Both the position numbers and the translations under genes were made by a program. Positions 11,510-26,413 of a stretch of DNA of 64,000 nt are shown here, piece by piece (the first letter of the stretch is position 1; every line of letters starts with the position of its first letter). A model generated the notes under the pieces. It did not search any database, was not told where the DNA came from, and saw only the letters and a list, made by a program, of their open reading frames with translations. Origin of the DNA: Fomitopsis serialis (taxonomy: Eukaryota > Basidiomycota > Agaricomycetes > Polyporales > Fomitopsidaceae); contig NW_025955117.1 of assembly GCF_022376445.1 (NCBI RefSeq), positions 29,016 to 93,015 on the forward strand. The letters are read 5' to 3'.

Positions 11510-14497
11510 AGGTCCTCAGGGTTACTGTAAAAGGAAATTTCCCGACGGGCGCCGCCGCGTTGATGCCAAGTTCTGCGCAAGCATACTGGTCCGATGGTCG
11601 GTGTGTAGTGAGTCGACTCCGTGCTTGGGCGGTGCCGTGGTGGTGTGCAGCGCACGTTCAGCTATGCCAACCGAGTCGCGTACCGCCACCCACGAGGAGT
11701 CACTTCTGTCTCTCGCGCATTAGTAGTGCGTTTGTTCTTCGACGGACCGATAAGTACCTGGTATATGATCCTTGCAGCCTCGGAACAGATCTGACTCCTC
11801 CTAGGCATATAGAGTCCTGATGCTTGTGTGCAGGAACGCGACGCCGCTCTGATTACATCTGAAATTCGAAATCTCAACTTTCACTAGCACTGGCCATATT
11901 CGCCCTGCTCGCGTAGTATTGGCTTCAACGATGGCCTCAAACGACCGCAATGATACCCACTCGGAATCTGCGGCTCGCATGCCTAAGCGCTATAAGCACC
12001 CATTCACCGAAAACGAAGACTGGGCATATTACGCTGGAAACGACGACGACCCTACGGAAAAGGACACGCCGCGCACGCTCGCCGAGCTGCGTATGTGCGC
12101 TCTGAGCGCGGCGATACGCCAGAAACCTGAGTGGTGGGTTAAGTTCCGGGACGAAAACGTGCAGACGAAGTGGACAGAGGAGATCAAGGAGCAGCAGAAA
12201 GATATGCATCGGAGCTTGCAGCTCACTGACAACATGGTGCGTTTGGTTAAGATTGAGTCTCGCGAACAGTGAGCCTGATAGAAATGCATAGATACATTAC
12301 ATACTGGGCGAGCTTGACGCGTATGCAGCCCTGCGGGATCCGGAGACAGGCATTGAGGTTCGTCCGAAGTGTATGGTCCAACCCCTCTTGCCTTCCTCTC
12401 ATCTGCGTTCACAGCCCGGTCCCTATGAGAGAATCTGGCAGTCCGATCAACTAATCCCTGCGTCCCTGAAGGCGAGTCTCGTTTCAGCAGTCGCACCTCT
12501 CGAGTCTGTCCCGGACTCGGAGAAGGACTGGCATCCAGGGTCAGATGGTAGAGTTCTCGACCTCGTCCACCCATCGCTCTACCCTGTGGTCTACGGGCGT
12601 ACCACGACACGCGGCTTTGAGGAGACCCTCCAGCCCCGCGCGACGGACGTCGCCGCTATGTTCCGGTCGGAGCGCTTCCAGTGGCTCCCTTCGGATTCCA
12701 CGTTGAGGAGGATGGCACAGTGAAGTTGTCCTCGCCGTACATCAACAACATTCACCCAGAAACCACAAGGCGCTCACCGAGGTTATCCCAAAAGTCATGG
12801 AGAAGGCGGTGCCAATGTTCGAGTGGATCCTGTCTGACTTGGCGAGAGAGACACAGCTCCCTACACGTCTTGACCTCAAGGGCGTAAGTTTCCGGACTGC
12901 GTCTGGCCGATGGGCGTACGTGCCGTTTCTTGATAGTCATCAAAGCCTTGCTCACTCCACCAGTACGAGCCTAACATGGATCGGGACACAAGGCTGCGCT
13001 TCATCGCAGAGCATGACCGTCTTCAAGCTGAGGACCGCAAGGTGTGGGAAGCCGGCAGGGATAAGTTGTGGGATGACGAATGGGACGTTTTCCTGGCTAC
13101 TCGCTCCAGCGAAGACGAAGAATGGGAGGAGCCGCCGTACCCAGAGTTCAAGGAAGTCAACTATCTCCAACGATTTTTCAACGAATGGCAGGACGCACAG
13201 GCAGAACATCTGTGGCCGGATGCAAGCCGAGCTACGATGGTGGACTGGATGGAGTGAAGAAGACAGTTGATTTGCGAGGGAAACGCTCCAAGTCATCGTG
13301 AAGTTGGCTAACATGTCCTGACACCCGAGAAGCCAGAGTATAGCGGTGGGACATGGCATGTAGAAGGCGAGCCGGATTCTGCGACGTATCACAAGCGCTT
13401 CTGACTTCAGCCTCCCTACATTATTCAGGGATGGATAATGAGGCGATAGTGTCTACGTTCATATATGTGGGGCGCTCATGTTTGCGATGCTGCCGCGGTT
13501 CTTCGTGACAATGCACCTAGTACTATGACACAGAAAACATCACCGAATCTACCCTGTCTTTTCGCAATGCAGTCAACGAGCCGCGCTATCATGAACAATG
13601 TGACTACTACTGCATGCGCCATCTATACAACATATCGGTGTGCGTTGTCCATTATGCCTATCATCTAACCGCCATGTCATCTTCGCCTCTTCCAGTGACG
13701 AGATCTGCGTGCAAACTGTCGGCCAAGTCACAACCAAGCAAGACCGGTGCATCGCCTTCCCGAACATCTACCAACACCTCGTCTCGCCCTTCCGTCTCGT
13801 AGATCCCACCAAGCCAGGCCACCGCAAGATCTCGTCTTCTTCCTTGTCGACCCGAACATCACCGTCCATCAGCGACGACGGTGGGCCCGCAACAAGAGTC
13901 GTGGATCCGCCGGGCAGTGGAGAGCACGAACCTCTGGTGGAGGCTCCCATTCGAGCTGCAAGAGATGGTTTGGGAGCGGCTGGATCTGTTGACAGAGGAA
14001 CAGGCGAAACAGTATCGGGAGGAGCTCATGAAGGAGCGACGCTGATCGTGAAGACAGTGGATGAACAGAGGTTCGGGCAAACGTTCAATCTGTGGTGCGT
14101 GGCTCTGAGTGTGCGGTCAACCGTGACCATAGTTCCCATTCTGATCCGGCGTGCGTCTATAGTGAGCACTGAGGGCTTGGTGCAGTCAGCAAGGTCGTGC
14201 TAGGGCAAGTGCGACATGAAAGGGTGGTATTCAGCTCGTGCTCGGCCCGGTAGTACGCTAAGCGTCGAGTAAGATTGCTCCATGTCATGAATAATGTACT
14301 CACTTCTAGGTCCCACGTCTGGTAGATGTTAAGGACACGCTTCACAGTGCGCGATGCTACTTATCATGTCCATGCCGTCCGAATCGTGGTTTGACGCACC
14401 AAATCGTGAATGATTCGACGTCAGGTGCGTGGTTCAAGTTTCCTCAGCACACGATACAGCGACAACATGAATTCCTGCGCAAAGCACTCTACGATCA
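11510..14497. repeat. Right arm of ~3-kb inverted repeat (with 5895-8832)
   Basis: Inverted partner of 5895-8832. It contains the upstream region of copy C (11510-11930), copy C itself, and about 320 bases of downstream flank up to a block at 14448-14485 that matches the reverse complement of 5905-5944. Small insertions and deletions distinguish the arms, so this is not an exact assembly duplication. Confidence 0.85.
11931..14172 (+). CDS. DUF4246 family protein, copy C (near twin of A)
   Basis: Nearly identical in content to copy A but on the opposite strand. ATG at 11931 (MASNDRNDTHS). Blocks: KRYKHPFTENEDW, EWWVKFRDENVQTKW, LTDNM followed by a GTGCGT intron, GELDAYAALRDPETGIE, GPYERIWQSDQLIPASLK, DLVHPSLYPVVYGR, FRSERFQWLPS, the intron at about 12917-12961, MDRDTRLRFIAEHDR, TWHVEG (HxE), DNEAIVSTFIY, QDRCIAFPNIYQHLVSPF, and the terminal 10-nt exon (TGA at 14170-14172). 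Frame breaks by single missing bases occur near 12693 (GATTTCC read as GATTCC), 12760, 13232, 13285, 13310 and 13830. Either decay or homopolymer undercalling explains them. Role unknown. Confidence 0.8.
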
Positions 14498-14506
14498 GGT
14501 TTAGAG

Positions 14507-14993
14507 GTGCCAGGCCAGTCCGTGACTGCACAAACATTGCATTTCCAAACCTCTATCAGCACCGAGTCTCTCCCTTCCAATTGGCAGACGCCACGAAACC
14601 AGGTCGTCGCAAGATTCTTGTATTCTTCCTTGTCGACCCACACATCACAGCTAGGTCCATATCGTTGGGCCCCGCGCCTTTCAAACACACATAGGCGGAG
14701 TCCAGCGGGTTTGATATGGGATCACGCCGGGCGCAGCGGAATTTGACGGCCAGGCTGAGCCAGGCAGCCGCGACCTTGGCTAGGCGGCCCAGGTCGAGCG
14801 GCACAATGTCCGGATCACCAAATACCAACGTCCGACGACCCCCGCTCCTATGCGCACTTTCCGTGCGGGGCCCAACGATATGGACCTAGCTGCAAGATCC
14901 CATCCGCGGCCGACAGGATCAATATGTGGTAAGTCCCCATCTATTATGTTGCACCGCGTACTCATCGCATATTCCATATGTAGTGAGTATTGA
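14507..14993 (+). pseudogene. DUF4246 remnant G (3' part only)
   Basis: A 3' fragment of a further DUF4246 copy. It starts inside the conserved C-terminal block (NLYQHRVSPFQLAD then RRKILVFFLVDPH, 14535-14646). It is interrupted by a 244-bp inverted-repeat element at 14649-14892, resumes with ATCCCATCCGCG (matching the ATCCCGTCC of other copies), then has an internal deletion up to a CAATATGTGG block equal to the last large exon end in copy B. It even keeps the terminal 10-nt exon (stop at 14991-14993). It has no start and is not expected to be functional. Confidence 0.75.
14649..14892. mobile_element. 244-bp MITE-like element with perfect 28-bp terminal inverted repeats
   Basis: Bases 14649-14676 (starting CAGCTAGGTCC) and 14865-14892 are exact reverse complements over 28 bases, and partial pairing continues inwards. 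The element contains no coding frame. The insertion point is exact: copy B reads CACATCAAGATCCC, while here CACATCA precedes and CAAGATCCC follows the element, so the two flanks share CA, a probable 2-bp target duplication. It is therefore a short non-autonomous DNA transposon (or a relative) inserted into DUF4246 remnant G. The superfamily is not determined, because a CA duplication is unusual. Confidence 0.8.
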
Positions 14994-15197
14994 CGATGGC
15001 ATGCGTCGATCGACGAATATCGGCACGGCACTCGTGAAGCACGGGCCAATTGTTGAAGTAATTCTACTCCTTTCTGAGGAATCATAGAAACTCCAACACG
15101 ACGTTTCCAAATAATGCACCGTTCGTCACGTCATTATGGTCGTCCTGGTAATACATGCAACGTTCGTGAAGACTTCAATGTCATTATACTACCTTCG
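14994..15197. other. Short intergenic gap
   Basis: Convergent 3' ends of remnant G and the P-type ATPase gene. Nothing else is seen. Confidence 0.4.
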
Positions 15198-19603
<4,406 letters not shown>

Positions 19604-20910
19604 TCAGCAGCCACGGTCAGAAACGATAGGGAGCAAAACTGAGACGAGAGGGGACAAACAGCCCTGTTCGTCCCTTCATTGAATATATACATGGTGACCT
19701 GGGGCGGGCCTGAAAGATGCCGAAAACTTCTCTTGAAGCGATGACAGAACTCGGGACACAGAATCCCAGCGGTGAGGCTTATCGGATTGCACATGCGCGG
19801 TGTGATTGGAGCTGGCGAGGCAGCCCTGTATAAGTTGAACGAACAGCCAAAAGCCCTCAGAGCTGATGGCGTGAATTCCTCCGCCACCAACGCAAGTTCG
19901 GACGCCCACGTGGCGGCGCGAGCTAGCGCTAGACCCGTCCACGGAACAGTTTCCTTGACGAGTGACGGGAGACCCCCAGCCTCGAGGTAGGGCGAACGCC
20001 TTGCCTTATGGAAGTTGCTGGCCAATTTCCGACAGCCAGGGAGCGCGGCTTATCGACCGACCTCGGTCGCGAGCAGCCACTGTTGCATGTAAAATGCCAC
20101 CCTAGCTTGAAGGGGCCGAGAAACGCCCTTGTAAGGGTCGTCATGGTTCTGTCGCTGAAAAGCTTTCAGAGCGAACAAAATAAGGCATGGAAACACTCAC
20201 TGAGGATCACCGTAAGGCTTGGCCGCGCAGTCTGGACACGCGAAGTGCCCGAGTCAAGGTCCGGACTGGAGCGGACATAACACACTGCTTCGGATAAGCC
20301 AGACACAGTGGATGTGTGGCTTCCGAGTACCAACGACGGGGAGAATCAGTACCGGATGGATCACAACCAAGCACGAGTTGCATCGGGACTCCAGAGGTCG
20401 GTCCGATGGGTTTGCTATGGGACTGCTAACCACATGAAACCCTGGGGCGTCAGCCAGTCGGGAACGACGGATATGACAACAGTATAGCAATCGATGCGAC
20501 TTGTATTGTCAGGCGAGCAATACATTCTGGCCGCGATGGAAGGTGAAGTTGAACAACTAGACGTTTGAACTCGATCGCCAAGTGCAACACGCAGTGATCG
20601 AGCGGCACCTCCCGCTGGGGCTCCCGAATTTACTAATACGGCAGGCGTGCAAGAACGAGCGGCCAGGCATCTGGCAAGTCCGGGCGCCCTCTCGTTCAAT
20701 CTTCCTCGCGGAGCACTGCGCAGCGCCCCGAGTGGTGCGACAGCCGATACTATTCCGATTCGAACTCGGTGGCTATTGATTTATCTTTGTACTGCTTCTT
20801 GGGTACATTACACGCTACTCTACATCTTCTACCACTACTGCCGACCACAATGACGTCCACACGGGCATCACGGCCATCGAAGCAAGCGTACCGGCCCCGA
20901 CGCACGAGCC
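19604..20910. other. Intergenic / upstream of the ATPase gene
   Basis: About 1.3 kb with no recognisable gene. An open minus-strand frame (20025-19604) runs into the ATPase start, but it shows no domain and is more likely 5' region. Confidence 0.4.
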
Positions 20911-22150
20911 TCACGCGACGGGGGCGATATCTTGGGTCAACACATACCGTAGCGCACCTTCCCGCCTTCACTTCTCCACCGCCTCCTTCGCCTGGCTCAT
21001 CGGGAGCTCCTGGACCCACGGCTTGACGCCCTTCTCCGCGGCGAGCTTCAGCATCGCGTTGCAGTCGTCCTTCGAGCCGATGTGCGACCCGCCCAGGAAC
21101 GCCCGCTCAGCAGATCGAACGCGTGCATCTCCGGCAGCGGGTTGTTCGTGTCCGGCAGCCCGACGTTGATGAACTTGCCGTGCACGTCCAGCATCGACAT
21201 GTACGTCTTCAGCGGCCGGTCCGGCCGGAAGACGTCGATGGTCGAGATGAAGATATCCAGCTCGCCGAGGTACGGTTTGTAGAAGTCCTGTGTGGTGCGG
21301 GTGGATCAGAGGAAGGCGGCAGTCTCACGAAGACGACGTACATTGGAGTGTGTGCTGATGACGTGGGTGGCCCCCATCTTCTTTGCGTCCTCGAGCTTCG
21401 CTTCGCTGTGTGTGAAGGCGTACACCTCCGCGCCCATCGCAGCCGCAAACAACACGGCATAGTGCCCGAGGCCACCGATGCCCATCACACCGACCTTCTT
21501 GCCGGGGCCACAGCCGTTTCTCCGCAGGGGCGAGTACACCGTCAGGCCGGCACAGAACATGGATGCCGCATCCTTGGACTCGATCGCCTCTGGGATGGCG
21601 AACACAAATAGCTGGTTTGCACGGATGGCCGTTGAGTAGCCGCCCTGCGCGAACACGCCGTCGGGGTAGTATGCGTTCTACGGACAGTCTCAGCACGAGG
21701 ACCGCGCATCAATCGCATCTTCACTCACGTAGGTGTCGATCATGCCGTCTGCGCAGTAGTTCTCGTTGTTGTTCTTGCAGCGCTTGCACTTGTAGCAGCT
21801 GCCGATCTGGGCGCCGACGCCGACGCGCTGGCCGACCTTGAACTCCTGCACGTTCGCGCCGACCTGCGTGACAATCCCGACGATCTCGTGCCCGACGACG
21901 AGCGGCAGCGTGCCCGTGCTGCCCCAGCCCTGGCTCAGGGTGTGCACGTCCGAGCCGCACACGCCGCAGTGCGTGATCGCGAGCTCGACGTCGTCGTCCT
22001 CGAAGGTTTTTGGCTGGTAATTCACCACGCTCAGCGTGCTCCATGCCGACGGGTCTGTCCAGCAAACGGTAAATAAGCAATATTCTCTGTGCCGACGAGT
22101 TAGGATCATCATTACGAACCGGTCAACGCGTAGCCCTTGAATTCAACCAT
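20911..22150 (-). CDS. Zinc-dependent alcohol dehydrogenase (NADP-dependent, cinnamyl-alcohol-dehydrogenase type)
   Basis: A medium-chain dehydrogenase of the ADH6/7-CAD group, expected to interconvert alcohols and aldehydes with NADP(H). The start is ATG at 22150 (MVEFKGYALT), joined over the intron 22119-22055 to DPSAWSTLSVVNYQ. Visible: CGVCGSDVH (catalytic zinc Cys), VVGHEIVG (catalytic His-Glu), the structural zinc Cys of CYKCKRCKNNNENYC, and GIGGLGHYAV for cofactor binding. Further introns are at 21728-21678 and 21341-21288. The 3' end is disturbed. Near 21106 the frame before FLGGSHIGSKDD breaks, near 20975 AAGTGG is read as AAGTG, and a few extra bases lie before the final VLTQDIAPVA block that ends at 20911. 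The physiological substrate cannot be told. Confidence 0.85.
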
Positions 22151-23108
22151 GATGCCGTCAAGTGGTGAGCTGTTGCAAGAGTCTGTCTCTGGGAATGTGG
22201 TCGTGCTCCCACAGGGGCTTTATATATAGGTTCACAGGATGTTGGGATGTGCCGTCTGCGCTCCGTCGGGATGGCACATCGGTCCGCCCGCGCGAATATT
22301 GACAGCGTTCACATCGCACACCACTGCAACGGCGCGCGGACCGTCCGGCAGCGGCATGGAGCAGCCGAGTCTAGTCAGAAAAAGCTGAGCGGAAGACAGT
22401 CAGACAACGCAGATATCCGCGATGACGACCATCCTGCGGGAGCCGTAAGTATGCCGCTCGCACATTCGTCGGACATCCAGCATACTGTAGCATAGGAGGA
22501 GGACATAAGGCGATAACCGCTCACGGTGGCGCCGACCATGGGACCAGGGATGATCGCGTTTATTTCGGATAAATGATATGTACGTCAGCCCATGACGCCA
22601 ACATCCATATGAACGATAAGGCACACCTGAAATCGAGTTCATGAAGTAGCGAGAATTAGGGAGACGAGCACGAGGAGCAACGATCGGTCGAGTCCGGGAG
22701 GTACAGAGGGTGGGCAATGCCCATCAAGGTACAGAAAATCTGTATCGAGTAGAAGCTCGGATCACCAGTGAAGAACTACACGCAACGATATATACGACAA
22801 GCGATCCAGAGCACAACTATACTTGTGTACACTACAATAACAAATACTATACATCCAGGGAAACATGACAAGGGCATCGAGGGTCATCATGTCCGTCGTA
22901 TATCGATAACAATGCTGAGGTGGCGCAGGGAGCATGACTGGTATAAATACAAGCAAGGGAAGGCAGTGACCTGAGAGACCGCTTTAGATTCTCAGGTGCA
23001 CGGCAGATGAGGAAAACGTACCAAAGCACAGTAAAACTCATCCTTAAAGGGTGAGCATCAGATGCAATGCAAGTGTTTCGCAATGCAGCGGAAGGGCTAA
23101 CGAAGCAC
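22151..23108. other. Intergenic
   Basis: The ADH promoter (a TATATATA-like run near 22223) and about 0.9 kb of AT-richer DNA without a recognisable gene. Confidence 0.4.
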
Positions 23109-23917
23109 CTAGAATTCCAACGCCTCCTTAAACTTCGTCCCACTCTCGAACTTGCGCATGGACCGTATGCTAACCGCATCGGATACCTGGCGCTGAGGAG
23201 AACTCGCCGCCGTCTGCACGCTGAAGCGTCCTTCCCGGGTCTCCTTGGGTGTGGGTGGACCATTGGAGTGCTCGGTAGATGTCGGCGATGGCGACGAGAC
23301 GAAGGGATCGCTGTAGCGCGTGGCCGGATGTTCCGAGTGCTCCGGAGCTTGGAGCTCAACAGAGTCTGCGCTCGCGTCCTCGTCGCGCCTCGGTAGGTGC
23401 GTGTCGACGTGGAGAGGCGACGGGTCTCGCTGGTGTACCTGCTGCTCGCGTTGTGGGTTGTAGGATGGCAGCTCGTCCCGTGCGTCCCACTCGTCACCGT
23501 CCTCGCCGCTCGCCCGCACCCATCCCTCCGATCTCCGCCTCCCGAACACGCGTGTCAGTCTGGAGAGCCATGACGGGGCGTGGAAGGCACTGCTAGGCGA
23601 GTCCGAACGTGCTTGCTTCCTCTGCAGTCGTCGTGCACGCCGAAGTTGGCGCTCGTAAGGCGTAGGGTTGTACCTTTTGAGGAGGATAAAGACGAGCACG
23701 GAGCAGACAAGAACGACAACCCCGAGGGAGACGACCAGCGCGATGAACGCCACGGGCGAGCCATTGATCTCAGGGACCTCCGTTGCCCCTCTGATTTTGG
23801 TTTCTTGCTGCGAATAGGAATCCGAATGCGTCAGATTCTCATCATTCACTCATACGCATGACTGGGACTCACAGGAGCTGATGGATCTGTGACCGTTACT
23901 TGTCGTATAGAAGGCAT
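23109..23917 (-). CDS. Single-pass membrane protein, unknown function
   Basis: About 247 residues in two exons: 23917-23873 (MPSIRQVTVTDPSAP) and 23807-23109, joined over a 65-nt GTGAGT/GCAG intron in phase 0. One strong transmembrane helix (AFIALVVSLGVVVLVCSVLV) is followed by basic residues (LLKRYNPTPYERQLRRARRL), so the long Ser/Pro/Glu-rich tail is probably cytosolic and the short N-terminus outside. The layout resembles fungal plasma-membrane proteins with a juxtamembrane basic stretch. I do not recognise a family. An in-frame ATG lies upstream at 24112 and would add about 65 residues with an NSS glycosylation site; neither start gives a classical signal peptide, so a 5' exon may be missing. 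Confidence 0.65.
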
Positions 23918-24662
23918 CGTAATGGTCGTGAGGCTCGAGTTAAGATATGCAAAAGACTGAAGAGTATTATCGTACAGTGGGAGGTATACAGATGGCACTG
24001 GTGAGGAGGATTGGCGCCCGAAGGTTGCGGCAGCGTAGCGCCCAAAGGTGGGGATGGGCCCGACCGGCCCGCCTGTGTCGCAACCAAAAGCAGCAACTTC
24101 CGGCAACCACACTCAGACTGCCAGCGTCGCCTTACTAGTTAGTACAGTATACGACCACCCTCTTCTCACTGAACAAGGTCGTATTTAGGGTCTGCCTCAG
24201 GGAGAGTAGCATGGCACCTCTACACTGACGGTTGATTTATCGCTAGAACCCTCCAAAATCGCAACCACATTCCGCCGTCCAGTTGTGCATGTAGGCGACA
24301 CCGCGTCTGCTCGATGTGCATGGCCCCAAACCCAAACTCCATGATCTAACAACTCACAGTGCACAGCCTGAGCCAGAATTACGTTATTGCTGATCATGTA
24401 TACCAAACCATGGTGTTGTCGCTTCGAAACTCCGGTGGACCCCAAGCTTCAACTCGCTCATGCGGCTCTGCGAAGACGGTGAAATCGAAGCTAATGCTAC
24501 AGTATATACAACGGCACGAAGGAAGATACATATAGGCCACAAGGTAAGTGTCCATAAACTCGTAACGTCGTGTCACCCGTTAATCTGCGTAACAAAATCG
24601 TGAAACAGCGTGGATACAGCCACGTCTAGTCCGCGCGAAGACGCCTCCGGCTCAGTCTTTTT
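23918..24662. other. Intergenic
   Basis: The upstream region of the membrane protein and the 3' flank of the HMG gene. No gene is recognised. Confidence 0.4.
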
Positions 24663-26413
24663 TTATCCCTGCGCGGCGACGTCCGCGTCGAAATTGAAGA
24701 ACTCGTTGATGTCGAGGTTTCCAAAGGGCGACATGCTATAGTTACCTGGCTCGATGCCTAGCTCGGTCAGCCCCATCGTGTAAGATTCGATGTCCGCCTG
24801 GATGCCGCTGTAGGTGTTCGCAGCGACGCTCGTCGGTCTCGGTCCTTGCCCCGCGTATGTGGACCCAACAGACTCGAAAGACGAGCGGCCCCCTCGGTGG
24901 TCGGCGGGACGTATGGCGCACGCGCGTTCACCGGGAACTCGGACGACCTCGGGGTGCGATCGAAGTCGACTTCGCCGACGGGCGTAGCAAGCGCGCCGGC
25001 GGGGACGAATGCCTCGTTCGGCCACGACTGCATGGTATTGGGCGGTACGTACGTCTGCGTGGGCACGCGGGCTTCTGCGGGCGACTCTGCTGTAGGATCC
25101 ACCCCTGAGACGGTGACGGTAGGAACCGGCATAGTGTTCCACCCGGAGAGCGACGAAGTCACCATGGTGAGCGGAGATGGAAACGCGCCAGAAGCCGTCG
25201 CAGCCCTCCGCCGTCGCAGAAGGGGGCTTGTCGATGTGGGTACAGAGCTACTGACGGCCGATGTGGACGTTGGTGGACGTGCCAGTTGCGGGATCGCAAT
25301 ATCCTCATTCTAACCATGATGGTAAGTGATACCATTCCCGTCACTATGAAACGGTTACGCTTACCTTGATGTCAGAGGTATCGAATGTAAACGCGTCTGG
25401 GGCGCTGTGTACCGACGACGTCGAAGGCGATGCAAACCCGGCGCTCGGGTCACTCGACCAGAGGTTGAACCCGGCATCCAGGGGCTCGATGGGCCACGCA
25501 AACGGACTGAGGTCGTATGGCGATAGAGAATCCGCGAACGACTCCATCTTCACACCCGTGGGCACACTCGGCCGTTGCCAGGCCGCGCTCGCCCCCGACA
25601 GGTATAGGAAGGCTGGAAATGGTCATGAAGCGGCGCTCCAGGTCGAGAAGGCATCGACACGGACCGCCCTCCGTGTCGCACGGACGCCGTCGCGCTGTCG
25701 TCGTAGAACGGGGTACTGGGGGGCTCTGGGGACGGCGAAGAATAGCAAACGCTACCTGGGCTGGAAGCCGACGTGTAGTCGCTCGCGGACTCCGACTCGG
25801 AAGAGTGGCCTTCCGATCTGGTCGCGGTACGGCGCACAAGCGACTCGACCTGCTCACGCCTGGAGATCGCGACGGTCTCCTGCTGGCCGTCGCTCTGGCG
25901 TCTGCGTGGCTTGTACCTGTAGTGGGGGTGCTTCTCCGCATGGTCTAGACGCTCCTGCTCCGCCTTCTCCTTATACGGCGCCTTCTCCTGAACAGAGAGC
26001 GCCTTCCAGGCCTCGGCAGCTCTCTTGGAGAGCGTCTTTTCAGGTGTCGGTGGGTTGTTTCGGTTGGCCTGCGCGTGCTTGCGCGAGTACTCAGAGCGGA
26101 AGATGATGAAGGCATTCGGGGGTCGCGGGACCCACGATGGATCCCGCTCGCGGTTCCTCTGAGCTCGACGCTCGGAGGTGGCGCTCATATGCGAGTGAGT
26201 GCGATAATATGGTTGACGCTGCATGTCGGAGAGAGATGGAGATGCTGCGCGGGACGGTGAGGTATCTGGTCGTTGCAGGTGAGCAACGAGTGACAATGAA
26301 GAAGAGAGGAGCGAAGCACCTCGAAGTTCGGTAGAGGAGTAAGTTGGCCACGCTTTAGAACCACTTGCTATGTTGGACATCCAGCCGAGGATTGTGGCCG
26401 GAGCGGAGGTCAT
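24663..26413 (-). CDS. HMG-box transcription factor
   Basis: A nuclear DNA-binding protein. The HMG box of the fungal mating/Sox-like type starts at WVPRPPNAFIIFRSEYSRKH (about 26130) and continues through SKRAAEAWKALSVQEKAPYK and HPHYRYKPRRR (about 25905), with a basic end typical of these boxes. The rest is Ser/Pro-rich. The second exon pair is joined by an intron around 25370-25317 (GTAAGC/TTAG, after FTFDTSDIK). The C-terminus ends with FNFDADVAAQG at 24663. Frame changes near 25620 (before PSVPTGVKMES) and near 24860-24900 have no splice signals and are probably 1-nt indels. The target genes are unknown; it is not next to a recognisable mating-type partner. Confidence 0.8.

Noticed and set aside
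6219..14172. Calling DUF4246 copies A, B and C pseudogenes because of frameshifts
   Set aside because: The breaks are single bases, mostly in short runs, and equal breaks occur in conserved single-copy genes of the window, so consensus error cannot be excluded.
19604..20025. Minus-strand open frame continuous with the ATPase start
   Set aside because: It has no similarity to P-type ATPase N-termini and no domain; more likely untranslated leader.
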